This document shows, one piece after another, positions 25,348-34,256 of a DNA stretch of 59,417 bases. The notes beneath the pieces are model-generated. The model made no database searches. It worked only from the letters and a program-made list of their open reading frames with translations, and was not told where the DNA came from. Numbering within the stretch: position 1 is the first letter of the stretch; each line of letters starts with the position of its first letter. The stretch comes from Bacteroidota bacterium (GTDB lineage: Bacteria > Bacteroidota > Ignavibacteria > Kryptoniales > JAKASW01): contig JAJZNW010000141.1 of assembly GCA_021811615.1 (NCBI GenBank), positions 1-59,417 on the forward strand. Direction: 5' to 3'. The position numbers and the translations under genes are program-made.

Positions 25348-26156
25348 TCAAGAGTCATGTGTAAATTTTTTGAGGATTGGCAAATTACTTTTGCCGAATG
25401 GCGCACTTCTCCAGTTTGCTTCCATCTTGTATGCGACGAAGCCGAGGATTACGTAAGAGGATCTTTCACTGGATAGTATCTCCATGGGTCGGGTTCGTCG
25501 CTTGAACTCTTTGTTGACGCGCTCGATGATGTTCGTGGTTCGTAAACTTACCCACTCCTCTTCCGGGAAATCGTAGAACGTAAGACATGATTGAATGCTG
25601 CGCTTGAGCGAAGCAACTCCGCTGGGAATGATGCCATCGTACTTCTCAACAAACTCCTCGTATCTCTCAGTTGCCGTTTTCCTATCAGTGGCGTAGAAGA
25701 TGTCGCGGAGCGAGTCGGTCACTTCCTGGTGAAGCGCCTTCGGTGCTTTCGTTGTAACATTACGCATCACGTGCACGATGCATCTCTGAACTTTCGCCTT
25801 TTGAAATTCCTCACAGAATATTTTCTCAAGCCCTTGCAGCCCGTCTGAGCGCCTTGCGCCATCCCGACATATAAATAGTTGTGACGGGACATGATACCGA
25901 GTTTTACATCGGATGCTTCAAGTCCTCGTTGCTCAAGGTCTTTGAATATTTCACGCCATGTAGTGGCGGAGTCTTTATCACCCTGCTGGATGTTCAGGAA
26001 AACTCTCTGTTTCGTGGACGTTACTCCGATCACAACAAGCATGGGTATCCTCTTGATTTCCATCTGTGTCGTGCCGTCTACCACCTTTTTGACTCTAATT
26101 TTGAAGAAAACGCCGTCCATCAAAGGATTATGCGCCATACCCTCTTCAATTTTCAC
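25348..26156 (-). pseudogene. Broken IS256-family transposase
   Basis: Two frames together give the catalytic core of an IS256/Mutator transposase. The first (25767-26156) contains the first Asp in LMDGVFFKIRVKK and runs to VKLGIM. The second (25348-25776) resumes at the conserved VQRC-type HVMRNV segment and holds the catalytic Glu in TTNIIERVNKEFKRRTR and the usual C-terminal end. The frames are separated by a 44-bp insertion (25846-25889). Removing it restores GIM-DGLQGLEKIF, the second catalytic Asp motif, in a single frame. The N-terminal DNA-binding region is absent. It cannot encode an active transposase as it stands. Confidence 0.82.
25846..25889. other. 44-bp insertion interrupting the transposase second Asp motif
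   Basis: It lies between the codon for Met of GIM and the GAC codon of DGLQGLE. Deleting exactly these 44 bases restores the family motif and the reading frame (44 is not a multiple of 3). The insert contains an imperfect hairpin bounded by TCCCG and CGGGA. Its precise ends could shift by a base or two. Its origin is unknown; a miniature palindromic element is one possibility. Confidence 0.7.
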
Positions 26157-26398
26157 ACTAAATTACACTACCTTCGCGAGAGCTCTAACCTCATTGACTC
26201 ACAAAAAAGGTAACCGTGGCGGAGTCGCAAGGAAGTCGTTACCTCATAATCTAGGTAACCGAAACAGGAGGGTATTATCCGCGGGATCGATAGGGTGGGA
26301 AATCGAGGGAAACCGGAGTACGCTACTGGACCATCGTCCGTTAGTATATCGGATGTATCTGGGTGATACGACGATTGCGGCAAACGGAGGGAATTTTG

Positions 26399-26472
26399 TG
26401 GGCCCTGAGGGACTTGAACCCCCGACCCGCTGATTATGAGTCAGCTGCTCTAACCAACTGAGCTAAGGGCCC
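26399..26472 (-). tRNA. tRNA with CAT anticodon (Met-elongator or Ile2)
   Basis: A full cloverleaf is readable on the minus strand: 7-bp acceptor stem (GGGCCCT with AGGGCCC), D arm with AGCTCAGTTGGTTAGAGC, anticodon stem-loop CTGACTCATAATCAG (anticodon CAT), and T arm with GGTTCAAGTCC. The 3' CCA is not encoded. CAT fits elongator Met or, if modified to lysidine by TilS, Ile for AUA codons. The GC-rich acceptor GGGCCCTTAGCTC resembles both classes; I cannot decide. It is not initiator-like (the acceptor 1-72 pair is G-C). Confidence 0.95.
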
Positions 26473-26593
26473 GTGCGTCTAAAGGCAAGTTGAATGGATA
26501 CCTTAATGCAACGACAAAAGATAATAGGTTCGACGTAATTCTTCAACAGTTGGAATCGGTTGATGTGCGCAGCGAGGATTTACACAAATGTGG

Positions 26594-26622
26594 CAAACGG
26601 TATATCAGATTAAATAGTCAAC
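26594..26622 (-). promoter_or_regulatory. Possible Bacteroidetes-type promoter upstream of the tRNA
   Basis: On the minus strand GTTG is followed 16 bases later by TACCGTTTG, close to the TTTG / TAnnTTTG pattern of Bacteroidetes sigma factors. It lies about 120 bases upstream of the tRNA 5' end. Weak support. Confidence 0.2.
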
Positions 26623-26689
26623 GAACATCCGTCCCTCCATCTCCGGAGTTCCAGTGTCAACGGGTTTTCACTTCTTTACCGTCACCGAG

Positions 26690-27589
26690 TCACGATATCT
26701 CTCTTCCACCGTTCCGTACGAGCTCGATTTCGCCCATATTGAATTCCGGCGCAGCTTCCATCTTAGTCACCGCATAAGCTCCCATTAAATTTGCCGTCTC
26801 GAGTATCTCCTCATCGCTCCTTCCCTCTTTAAGGGCACTGAGAAGCCCCGCCAGAAAAGCATCTCCGGCACCGACACTGCTCCGAACGTTTACTCTAAAT
26901 CCGGGATGGCGTACCCATCGGCCGTCATGCCACAGGCTTCCTCCGTCCGGTCCCATCGAGATGCAGACCAGGTTACACGAGAAAGTCTTCGCGATGGCCT
27001 CTGCAGCTTCGCGGTCGTTGTCCGGCAGATTGAACCACCGCATTAATACTTTCATCTCTGAGGAATTCACTTTTACTATGTCTGCCGAAAGCAAAAGCTC
27101 TTCGGTGATTTCTTTTGAAATCGCCCCCGGGCGAATGTTAATATCCAGCACCTTGGTAGGTGCCGATTTCAGAAGGGCTCTTAGCGATTCCCTGCTACTT
27201 CGGTTTCTGCAAGCAAGTGTACCGAACACAAACATTTCCGCTTTACTCACTTCTAGTACCAGTTTCTCATCGATCGAAATACAGTCCCACGCCGCCGGTT
27301 CCACGATTTTATATGAAGGGTTCCATTCCCGATCGAAAGTCACCTCAACGAAGCCGGTCGGGAGGCTCTCGTCGATTCCTACGAATTCCGTCGCCATTCC
27401 TTCAATGCTGAGCCGCCTCAATATTTCCCGTCCGAGTACGTCGTCCCCCACTCTGCTTATTATCAGACTGTCAATGCCGAGCTGATGCAGATCGTGAGCT
27501 ACGTTGAATGGGGCACCGCCGAGAAATAGGCCGGCGGGCATGGAGTCCCAGAGTATCTCTCCGAAACATATAATTTTGCGTTCTGCCAT
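26690..27589 (-). CDS. PfkB-family sugar kinase (fructokinase-like)
   Basis: 299 residues. The ribokinase/PfkB fold begins with IICFGEILWDSMP and the substrate-loop GGAPFNVAHDLHQLG. The second PfkB signature is RSSVGAGDAFLAGLLSAL, with the catalytic base Asp in GAGD and the anion-hole Gly-Ala-Gly. Length and the early GEILWD motif fit fructokinases (ATP-dependent phosphorylation of fructose to fructose-6-phosphate); 2-keto-3-deoxygluconate kinase is an alternative. It lies alone on the minus strand between the tRNA and uppP, 168 bases from the latter, so it may be downstream of the same transcript but is not tightly coupled. Confidence 0.87.
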   Translation of the reverse strand: MAERKIICFGEILWDSMPAGLFLGGAPFNVAHDLHQLGIDSLIISRVGDDVLGREILRRLSIEGMATEFVGIDESLPTGFVEVTFDREWNPSYKIVEPAAWDCISIDEKLVLEVSKAEMFVFGTLACRNRSSRESLRALLKSAPTKVLDINIRPGAISKEITEELLLSADIVKVNSSEMKVLMRWFNLPDNDREAAEAIAKTFSCNLVCISMGPDGGSLWHDGRWVRHPGFRVNVRSSVGAGDAFLAGLLSALKEGRSDEEILETANLMGAYAVTKMEAAPEFNMGEIELVRNGGREIS

Positions 27590-27698
27590 GCGAGCAATTT
27601 AGCAACTTAGTCTGAAATTCAAATCGCCGGAATGCAATAGAATCTCACAGCGGCGCAGCGTCATACAGTTGGGGTTTACAGAGACTTGCGTCGATGTT

Positions 27699-27723
27699 CT
27701 CGAATCTAAATTCGCGATTCGAG
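27699..27723. repeat. 8-bp perfect hairpin between uppP and the sugar kinase
   Basis: Arms CTCGAATC (27699-27706) and GATTCGAG (27716-27723) around a 9-base loop. There is no T run on the minus strand after it, so it is at best a weak terminator for uppP. Confidence 0.4.
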
Positions 27724-27757
27724 GGCCGATATACGCAATTCGATAGAGAGGGCTTCC

Positions 27758-28618
27758 TTAATGCAGATAGAAAATGAGCGCTCCGAGCCCGAAGAGGAAA
27801 CAATAAGCGGCGAAAGGTGTCAGACGTCTGTTCTCGGTTTTGAAGTAGGCCGTGAGGAATTTCACAGAAAGGAACGAGAACAGTGCCGCGCAAAGTCCGC
27901 CGGCAAGAGACACGCCCATTGCCGAGAAGTTGCCGGACGCCAGCAGCTTCGGGAGCTCAAGTGCTGCGGCGGCGGCTATGATCGGCGTTGAAAGCAGGAA
28001 AGAGAACCTTACAGCGTCTTCGTGTGAGAGGCCCACCAACAGCGAACCGGCTATCGTGGACCCAGTCCTCGAAAAGCCCGGCATCAGAGCGAGCACCTGC
28101 ATTACCCCTACTTTGAATCCCTGCCACCAGGACATTTTGGCTATTCGCTGGTCGCTGCTTGCCGCATCGCTCAAGGGAGCCTTTCGTCGAAGCAGCTCGG
28201 CACCGAAAAGCAGTACGCCGTTTAGAGCAAGGAAAATCGCCGCGAAATATCCCGACAGAAGCTGTACCCTTATGAAGTGCTTGAAGAGGAGTCCGACCAG
28301 TCCAGCCGGTATTGTGCCGATGATAAGAAGCCAAGCGACTCTCGCGTCCACGTCATCGGCGCCTACACCCTTCTGCTTCACTGAGCGGAAAAATCCCGAG
28401 ACGATACGCACCCAGTCTTTCCAGAAAAAGAGAAGGAGGACTATTGCAGTTGCCGTGTGAGTGGCGACAAGGAACATGAGAAAGAAAGGGCTTTTCTGGT
28501 CGAGCTTCCACCCAAGGAGCTGAGGAATTATAACGCTGTGGCCGAGGCTCGAAATGGGAAAGAGCTCGGTGACGCCCTGCAGAATTCCAAGCACAATGCC
28601 CTGGATGTAAGTCAACAT
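27758..28618 (-). CDS. uppP: Undecaprenyl-diphosphatase UppP/BacA
   Basis: 286 residues with about eight transmembrane segments. It recycles the lipid carrier by converting undecaprenyl diphosphate to the monophosphate at the membrane, for peptidoglycan and O-antigen synthesis. Conserved family motifs are present: GILQGVTELFPISSLGHSVI near the N-terminus (the catalytic Glu and the PISSxxH motif; Phe replaces the common Leu before PISS) and PGFSRTGSTIAGSLL around residue 180 (PGxSRSGxT). Length is as expected (about 265-290). It is preceded by the terminator of the dehydrogenase operon at 28741-28777, so it is transcribed separately from that operon. Confidence 0.94.
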   Translation of the reverse strand: MLTYIQGIVLGILQGVTELFPISSLGHSVIIPQLLGWKLDQKSPFFLMFLVATHTATAIVLLLFFWKDWVRIVSGFFRSVKQKGVGADDVDARVAWLLIIGTIPAGLVGLLFKHFIRVQLLSGYFAAIFLALNGVLLFGAELLRRKAPLSDAASSDQRIAKMSWWQGFKVGVMQVLALMPGFSRTGSTIAGSLLVGLSHEDAVRFSFLLSTPIIAAAAALELPKLLASGNFSAMGVSLAGGLCAALFSFLSVKFLTAYFKTENRRLTPFAAYCFLFGLGALIFYLH

Positions 28619-28740
28619 GGATAAACCCTCAAATAATTATTGGTACGTTAGTTCCACGATACGAGTGTCATGGTGTCACACTCGGGCACTCTCATTCAAT
28701 ATATCTGATGGTACCGGAATTACAATACACTCCGGAGGGG

Positions 28741-28777
28741 AAAAGAAATGCCGGGATCAGAGTATATCCTCCCGGCA
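28741..28777 (-). terminator. Rho-independent terminator of the 2-oxoacid dehydrogenase operon
   Basis: On the minus strand an 8-bp stem TGCCGGGA/TCCCGGCA (28777-28770 with 28756-28749, 13-base loop) is followed by TTTCTTTT (28748-28741). It begins 10 bases past the E2 stop at 28787. It marks the end of the eight-gene transcript that starts at lpd. Confidence 0.88.
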
Positions 28778-28786
28778 AGAGAACTA

Positions 28787-30034
28787 CTAAAGTGCGAGGC
28801 TGGCCGGATTCTCCAGTATCTTCCTGAGTGTCTGCATGAACTTTGCGGCAAGGGCGCCGTCTACGACACGATGATCGGAAGAAAGTGTCATCCTCATTCG
28901 CTTCCCAATCTTGATCTGTCCATTCTCGACGACCGGCTTGTCCACTATGCTCCCGATTGCGAGTATGGCAGCCTCTGGCGGATTAATGATCGCCGTGAAT
29001 TCATCGACGCCGAACATTCCAAGGTTACTAACGGTGAAGGTGCTCCCTGAATATTCTTCGGGTTTAAGCTTCCTTGAACGTGCGCGAGCAGCAAGGTCCT
29101 TGGACTCTATTGAAATGTCACGTATTCCCTTCTTGTCGGCGTCCCGGATGACTGGAGTGATTAGGCCATCTTCCAAAGCGACCGCCACACCGATATGAAC
29201 GTCGCCGAACATCCTGATCTTGTCCTGCATGAACGTTGCGTTCACCTCTGGATGTTTCTGAAGTGCAACCGCACACGCTTTGACGATAATGTCGTTGAAA
29301 CTGGTTTTGTTTTCCTCGTCGAAAGCGTTCAGCGAGTCCCGGAATGAAATAGCGTTCTCCATGGCGACTTCAACCGTCACGAAAAAGTGCGGCGCCTCAA
29401 CGTTGCTCTGGCTGAGACGCTTTGCTATGGCTTCCCGCATCATGGAGAGTGGCTCGTCGTGATATTCGCCGGATGAAACCCCGGTTCGTCTTGAACCCGG
29501 GCCGGGGACGAATGACTCGATATCCCTCTTTACGATCCTTCCGGCCGTGCCGGATCCCGTGACGGCAGAAAGATCTATTCCCTTGTCGCTCGCCAGTCTC
29601 TTCGCGAGCGGCGAAGCTTTGAGCCTGCCGTTTCCTTTGTTTGGAGCCGCAGGTTCCGGGGCGGGTGGAGTTGCAACCTCTGCCGGCGCAGTGTGTGCTC
29701 CGAGGTTAGATGCCGCAGCAGGTGGTTTCGCCTTGACTTCTTCCTTCGGCGCTGACGGAGTGGGAGCTCCGCTGGTGATAGTCGATATGTCTTCGCCGGC
29801 GTCACCTAGGATACCGATCAGTCCTCCGATCGGGACCCTGTCCCCCTCTTTCGCGACAATCTTCAGAAGCGTTCCTTCATCGTAAGCCTCCATGTCCATG
29901 TTGGCTTTATCGGTCTCTACTTCCGCGAGTACGTCGCCCGGTGAAACTTTATCGCCTTCCTTTTTCAGCCATTTAATTATTCTGCCCGTATCCATCGTGT
30001 CGCTCAGCTTGGGCATCTGGATCTTAATTGCCAT
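28787..30034 (-). CDS. pdhC: Pyruvate dehydrogenase E2, dihydrolipoyl acetyltransferase
   Basis: 415 residues. N-terminal lipoyl domain (1-78) with the lipoylated Lys at residue 43 in EVETDKANMDME; an Ala/Pro-rich linker; a peripheral subunit-binding domain (about 140-175, ASPLAKRLASDKGIDLSAVTGSG); and the C-terminal catalytic domain with the HxxxD motif in SDHRVVDGALAA. The form TDKANMDME and the linkage to E1alpha/E1beta favour the pyruvate dehydrogenase complex, transferring acetyl groups from lipoyl to CoA. It is last in the operon, 10 bases after E1beta and directly before the terminator. It carries one lipoyl domain, as is common in this group. Confidence 0.93.
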   Translation of the reverse strand: MAIKIQMPKLSDTMDTGRIIKWLKKEGDKVSPGDVLAEVETDKANMDMEAYDEGTLLKIVAKEGDRVPIGGLIGILGDAGEDISTITSGAPTPSAPKEEVKAKPPAAASNLGAHTAPAEVATPPAPEPAAPNKGNGRLKASPLAKRLASDKGIDLSAVTGSGTAGRIVKRDIESFVPGPGSRRTGVSSGEYHDEPLSMMREAIAKRLSQSNVEAPHFFVTVEVAMENAISFRDSLNAFDEENKTSFNDIIVKACAVALQKHPEVNATFMQDKIRMFGDVHIGVAVALEDGLITPVIRDADKKGIRDISIESKDLAARARSRKLKPEEYSGSTFTVSNLGMFGVDEFTAIINPPEAAILAIGSIVDKPVVENGQIKIGKRMRMTLSSDHRVVDGALAAKFMQTLRKILENPASLAL

Positions 30035-30044
30035 CAGTAAAACC

Positions 30045-31025
30045 TCACTTTTTGTAGAGCACGCTGTTGGCAGCGTTCAGGATTTTTTCGATTGTGGGAA
30101 GAGCGTTATGCTCGAGAATCTTGTTATATGGCATCGGGACGTCTTCGGCGGTTACCAGACCGACAGGCGCGTCGAGATAGTCGAATGCCTTGGAGGAAAT
30201 CCGATAGCCTATTTCGCTGGCTACGCTGGCGAACGGCCAGGCCTCGGAGACGACGATGCAGCGATTTGTCTTTTTGACGCTTTCTATCATCGGCTCGTCG
30301 TCGAGAGGTCGCACCGTCATCGGGTCCACAACTTCCGCTTCGATTCCATCCGAAGAGAGGGACTTTGCTGCCTCCATCGCAAGGTTTACCATCTTGCCGT
30401 ACGCGATGATTGTGATGTCTTTGCCTTCGCGCTTCACGTCAGTCTTCCCCAAGGGAATCGTGTACTCGCCTTCAGGGACCTCCCCCTTCAAACCGTACAT
30501 CACTTCGCTTTCCATAAATATCACCGGGTTGTCGTCGCGGATTGCGGATTTCAGCAGCCCCTTGGCGTCCTTCGGCGTTCCAGGTACCACAACTTTGAGA
30601 CCCGGTATGTGGGCGAAAATACTTTCAAGCGCCTGCGAGTGTGTGGCTGCAAGCTGGTGCGCAGGACCGTTCGGTCCCCGGATGACTAGAGGAACCTTAA
30701 GCTGTCCTCCCGACATATGGCGCATCTTTGCCGCGTTGTTGATGATCTGGTCGATGGCCACGAGAGAAAAATTGAATGTCATGACTTCGACGATGGGCCG
30801 AAGTCCGACCATAGCCGCACCTACGCCCAGCCCCGTGAAACCGGATTCCGAAATTGGAGCGTCGATAACCCGCTGCTCACCGAATTTCTGAAGAAGGCCC
30901 TGGGTCACTTTGTAAGCACCCTGGTATTTTGCGACTTCCTCGCCTACTATGAAAATGGAATCGTCGCGTTCCATCTCCTCCGCGATTGCTTGATTTATTG
31001 CTTCTCTGAAAGATAATTCTGGCAT
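30045..31025 (-). CDS. pdhB: Pyruvate dehydrogenase E1 component, beta subunit
   Basis: 326 residues, the standard length. It has the transketolase pyrimidine-binding domain with IFIVGEEVAKYQGAYKVTQGL (Glu contacting thiamine diphosphate) and the ISESGFTGLGVGAAMVGLRP segment, then the C-terminal transketolase domain (DLRT-like MTVRPLDDEPMIESVKKT). It pairs with the alpha subunit encoded 12 bases upstream to form the heterotetrameric E1 that decarboxylates pyruvate and reductively acetylates E2. The gene lies between E1alpha and E2 with spacings of 12 and 10 bases. Confidence 0.94.
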   Translation of the reverse strand: MPELSFREAINQAIAEEMERDDSIFIVGEEVAKYQGAYKVTQGLLQKFGEQRVIDAPISESGFTGLGVGAAMVGLRPIVEVMTFNFSLVAIDQIINNAAKMRHMSGGQLKVPLVIRGPNGPAHQLAATHSQALESIFAHIPGLKVVVPGTPKDAKGLLKSAIRDDNPVIFMESEVMYGLKGEVPEGEYTIPLGKTDVKREGKDITIIAYGKMVNLAMEAAKSLSSDGIEAEVVDPMTVRPLDDEPMIESVKKTNRCIVVSEAWPFASVASEIGYRISSKAFDYLDAPVGLVTAEDVPMPYNKILEHNALPTIEKILNAANSVLYKK

Positions 31026-31037
31026 CTATTGAGACTC

Positions 31038-32042
31038 CTATTGAACGTAAATGTCGTCATACATTGATTCGAGCGGAGGTTCGGGGCTGTTTTCAGCGAA
31101 CTCCACGCATTCCGCGACCGTCTGCTTCACTTCCTCGTCGACGCGGTCTATTTCTTTTTGCGTCGCGATCTTCTCATCGAGAAGGAACTTCTTCATCTGC
31201 TCCAGAGGATCCCGGCGCTTCTCTTCCTCGATCTCCTGCTTCGTCCTGTAGATGGAGTCCGGATCGGACATCGAGTGCCCGCGATAGCGATAGGTCCGCA
31301 CCTCGAGAAGAGTCGGGAGGCTCAGCTCACGGGCTTTCTTTGCAGCTTCCTTAACGGCGTCGTAAACCGCAAAGACATTCATTCCATCCGCCACCATCCC
31401 CTCAATACCGTACGCGGAGCCGCGTTTCGAAAGTTCGGTTACGGCTGATGCTCTTTCGACTGCCGTGCCCATGCCGTACATGTTGTTCTCGACAATGTAG
31501 ACTACAGGAAGCTTCCACAGGCCGGCGAGGTTCAGCGCCTCGTGAAAAGCGCCCTGGTTCATCGCCGCGTCTCCGAGATACGTGAGACATACGGCGTCTT
31601 CCTTCCTGTACTTCGCCTTGAACGCGATGCCGGTCCCGAGCGGCACCTGCGCGCCGACGATTGCGTGACCGCCGAGCATTTTCCTTTCGGCATCGAAGAA
31701 GTGCATCGATCCGCCTTTCCCCTTGCTGGAGCCTGTATATTTCCCGAAGAGCTCCGCCATGAGAATCCTCGGATCGGTACCGCGCGCGATCGCATGACCG
31801 TGATCGCGGTATGCCGTGATGATGTAATCTTCCTTGTGAATGGCGGCAATCGAACCTACCGCCACGGCTTCCTGACCGATGTAAAGATGAAGAAAACCTC
31901 CGATCTTCTGCTGGCTATATGCTTTCGCTGCCGATTCTTCGAAACGCCTGATCAGTACCATTGTGTGGTACATTTCTACCAATTTATTTCTACCTAAGCT
32001 GAGATATTCTTCCGTATTGGTTTGCACAGCGTAGTCACTCAT
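31038..32042 (-). CDS. pdhA: Pyruvate dehydrogenase E1 component, alpha subunit
   Basis: 334 residues. Thiamine-diphosphate-binding subunit: GGSMHFFDAERKMLGGHAIVG followed by the cofactor motif LGDAAMNQGAFHEALNLAG (GDGxx..N type; the second Gly is Ala) and ENNMYGMGTAVERAS. The C-terminal region YRYRGHSMSDPDSIYRTKQE is the phosphorylation-loop region of eukaryotic homologues. A good ribosome site (AAGGAGAAC) precedes the ATG. The 43-base gap from lipA is the largest in the operon, so an internal promoter is possible but none is clear. Confidence 0.95.
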   Translation of the reverse strand: MSDYAVQTNTEEYLSLGRNKLVEMYHTMVLIRRFEESAAKAYSQQKIGGFLHLYIGQEAVAVGSIAAIHKEDYIITAYRDHGHAIARGTDPRILMAELFGKYTGSSKGKGGSMHFFDAERKMLGGHAIVGAQVPLGTGIAFKAKYRKEDAVCLTYLGDAAMNQGAFHEALNLAGLWKLPVVYIVENNMYGMGTAVERASAVTELSKRGSAYGIEGMVADGMNVFAVYDAVKEAAKKARELSLPTLLEVRTYRYRGHSMSDPDSIYRTKQEIEEEKRRDPLEQMKKFLLDEKIATQKEIDRVDEEVKQTVAECVEFAENSPEPPLESMYDDIYVQ

Positions 32043-32085
32043 CTATTCTGTTCTCCTTGTTGAGACGCGTGTGGCGTCTTTGCAT

Positions 32086-32970
32086 TTAGATTACTATTTG
32101 TTCGTCGGCATGGTACGAACTTCGAACCAGAGGTCCTGATTCTACGTATTTGAATCCCATCTCTAACCCGTTCTTCCTGTACATAGCGAACTCGTCCGGT
32201 GTGACGTAGCGATCGATCGGAAGATGTTCCTTCGTGGGCTGAAGGTATTGTCCGACGGTAAGGATATCCACGTCGGACCTTCGCATATCCTTCATTACCT
32301 CGATGATTTCCTCCGGCTTCTCCCCGATCCCGACCATCACGCCGGTCTTTGTCACCAGACCGTGTTCTTTGAAATAATTCAAAACTTCCAGCGACCGCTC
32401 GTATTTCGCCTGCGGCCGTACGACGCTGTACAGGCGAGGGACTGTCTCGAGATTGTGATTGAGAATGTCCGGCGCCGCATCGACCACGATGTCCATCGCC
32501 AACTTGTCGCCCTTGAAATCAGGTATGAGTACTTCAATTCTGCACTTCGGATCGCGTATCCTTATCTGCCTGATCGTCTCGGCGAATATCGACGCGCCTC
32601 CGTCATTGAGTTCGTCGCGGTTAACCGATGTTATGACCACGTGCTTGAGTTTCATCGATGCGACCGCATCGGCGACGCGTCTCGGTTCATCCGTGTCGAG
32701 GACGGTCGGCCTGCCGGTCTTAACCGCGCAGAATCCGCAGCTTCTTGTGCAGACATCTCCGAGAATCATGAATGTGGCCGTCCCTCGTCCCCAGCATTCG
32801 CCGAGGTTCGGGCAGCGCGCTTCTTCGCAGACGGTGTGCAGCTCTTTCCCTCTCATGAGGTGCAGCAACTTAGTGTAATTCTCGCCGTAAGGGAGCTTCG
32901 CCCTTATCCATTCCGGTCTCCGCGGCTGAGGCTTTTCTTTCTCCAGTATTTTCCCGCTTATATCTATCAT
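32086..32970 (-). CDS. lipA: Lipoyl synthase
   Basis: 294 residues. Radical SAM enzyme that inserts two sulfurs at C6 and C8 of protein-bound octanoyl groups. Both iron-sulfur motifs are visible: the auxiliary cluster [12 protein letters not shown] and the radical [11 protein letters not shown]. The C-terminal RSSYHADE carries the conserved Ser that ligates the auxiliary cluster. It lies 2 bases after the second E2 gene and before pdhA, in the middle of the operon, so cofactor maturation is made together with its two E2 targets. It acts after LipB, encoded in the same operon. Confidence 0.97.
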   Translation of the reverse strand: MIDISGKILEKEKPQPRRPEWIRAKLPYGENYTKLLHLMRGKELHTVCEEARCPNLGECWGRGTATFMILGDVCTRSCGFCAVKTGRPTVLDTDEPRRVADAVASMKLKHVVITSVNRDELNDGGASIFAETIRQIRIRDPKCRIEVLIPDFKGDKLAMDIVVDAAPDILNHNLETVPRLYSVVRPQAKYERSLEVLNYFKEHGLVTKTGVMVGIGEKPEEIIEVMKDMRRSDVDILTVGQYLQPTKEHLPIDRYVTPDEFAMYRKNGLEMGFKYVESGPLVRSSYHADEQIVI

Positions 32971-32972
32971 GG

Positions 32973-34244
32973 CTAAAACATCTTTTCTGTTTCAAAGTTT
33001 TCAAGGTAATACACGATCTTCTCGAGAAATCGCCCTCCGAGCGCGCCGTCGACAAGACGGTGATCGAACGAAAGGGTGAGGAATCCCATCTGCCTTATCG
33101 CGATGGCGTCGTTAATGACCACAGGTCTCTTCTTTACGGCGCCGACCCCGAGGATCGCCACGTTCGGCTGGTTGATTATCGGCGTACCCATCAGGTTGCC
33201 GAAGACACCGTAGTTCGTTATTGAAAACGTCGAACCTATGGTATCTTCGCCGGTAAGCCGCTTCGTTCTCGCGCGCTTCGCCAGATCGTAGATCGCTCTC
33301 GCGAGGCCGGTAACACTCTTTTCGTCAGCCCCTTTCACGACCGGAACCAGGAGCCCGGTAGTCTCGATGGCGACCGCAATTCCTATGTTGACGTAATTGT
33401 GACGTACGACGGCATTGTCACCGACGCTGCTGTTTACCAGCGGAAAATCTTTCAAAGCGCGCACACTCGCGTGCGCGATGAAAGGCATATACGTGAGCTT
33501 GAAGCCTTCGTTCTTCTCGAACTCCTTCCCCTTGTCGGAGATGAAGCCTGCAATTCTCGTCATGTCCACTTCCGTTATGGCCGCAACATGGACGGATGTG
33601 TCGCGGCTGGCCACCATATGGTCCATGATGCGCTGCCGCATGTTGTCTATCGGGATGACCTGGTCGCGATTGGCATCGTAGCTCGTCTGCACCGAAACGG
33701 GACCGGGCTCCCTCTGGGCGGGGATCCGCGATACTTTTCCCGTGGTGGTACGGTTTTCGATGTATCTTTTTATGTCTTCCTTTGTGACCCTTCCGCCTGC
33801 ACCGCTTCCGTCGACAGAGGTGAGCTCATCGACCGATATGCCTTCCGCCTTGGCCATGCTCCTCACTAGCGGGGAATAGAATCTGTCGCCGTTCTTGCCG
33901 GGAGCCGGCGCCTTTGTTGCGGCGCGCCCTGAAATGTGCTCCCTGCTGCTTTCTGCTTCCACGTCGGTACCGGCCGAAACTGATTCAGCAGTCTCTACGC
34001 GCGATATGTCCGTCTCGATGAATGCGATCACCGAACCGACTGACACCGTTTCCTGTTCCTGCGTGATGATTTTCGAGAGGATGCCGGCAGCCGAAGAAGG
34101 GATCTCCGTGTCCACCTTGTCGGTGCTTATCTCGAGCAGGACCTCGTCGCGCTCAATTTTATCTCCCGCTTTCTTGTGCCACTTTACGATCTTCCCTTCC
34201 GTTATGCTCTCGCCCATTTTCGGCATCAAAACTTCGACCTGCAT
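32973..34244 (-). CDS. Second 2-oxoacid dehydrogenase E2 (branched-chain-type acyltransferase)
   Basis: 423 residues. A lipoyl domain (1-76) with Lys43 in [14 protein letters not shown], a charged linker, a subunit-binding domain (about 130-165, [30 protein letters not shown]), and the catalytic domain with HxxxD in [12 protein letters not shown]. The TDKVDTE lipoyl signature is typical of branched-chain or 2-oxoglutarate E2 proteins rather than pyruvate E2. It lies 12 bases after the fused E1 gene, its likely partner, so a branched-chain 2-oxoacid dehydrogenase making branched acyl-CoA primers or degrading Val/Leu/Ile is the best guess. 2-oxoglutarate specificity cannot be excluded. Confidence 0.9.
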   Translation of the reverse strand: MQVEVLMPKMGESITEGKIVKWHKKAGDKIERDEVLLEISTDKVDTEIPSSAAGILSKIITQEQETVSVGSVIAFIETDISRVETAESVSAGTDVEAESSREHISGRAATKAPAPGKNGDRFYSPLVRSMAKAEGISVDELTSVDGSGAGGRVTKEDIKRYIENRTTTGKVSRIPAQREPGPVSVQTSYDANRDQVIPIDNMRQRIMDHMVASRDTSVHVAAITEVDMTRIAGFISDKGKEFEKNEGFKLTYMPFIAHASVRALKDFPLVNSSVGDNAVVRHNYVNIGIAVAIETTGLLVPVVKGADEKSVTGLARAIYDLAKRARTKRLTGEDTIGSTFSITNYGVFGNLMGTPIINQPNVAILGVGAVKKRPVVINDAIAIRQMGFLTLSFDHRLVDGALGGRFLEKIVYYLENFETEKMF

Positions 34245-34256
34245 CTTTTCCCCTCC

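Larger units (their letters stand above)
25348..26180 (-). mobile_element. Internally deleted IS256-family (Mutator-like) element
   Basis: This carries a broken transposase (listed separately). Imperfect candidate terminal repeats are seen at the left end (from about 25352, TCATGTGTAAATTTTTTGAGG) and the right end (minus strand from about 26180, with GTGTGAAAATTGAAGAGGG), sharing roughly 18 of 25 positions with gaps. The right end runs straight into codons for the first catalytic Asp region, so the ~150-codon N-terminal part of the transposase appears deleted. Target duplications are not evident. Confidence 0.6.

Noticed and set aside
25767..25889. Programmed frameshift in the IS256 transposase
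   Set aside because: IS256 enzymes are made from one frame; the change is explained by a 44-bp insertion, and no slippery sequence is seen.
27852..28460. 202-codon plus-strand frame
   Set aside because: Antisense to uppP, whose membrane pattern and motifs are clear.
29892..30689. 265-codon plus-strand frame
   Set aside because: It is the complement of pdhB and pdhC, both well supported; it arises from codon bias of the sense strand.
32224..32976. 250-codon plus-strand frame
   Set aside because: Antisense to lipA, which has both cysteine motifs.
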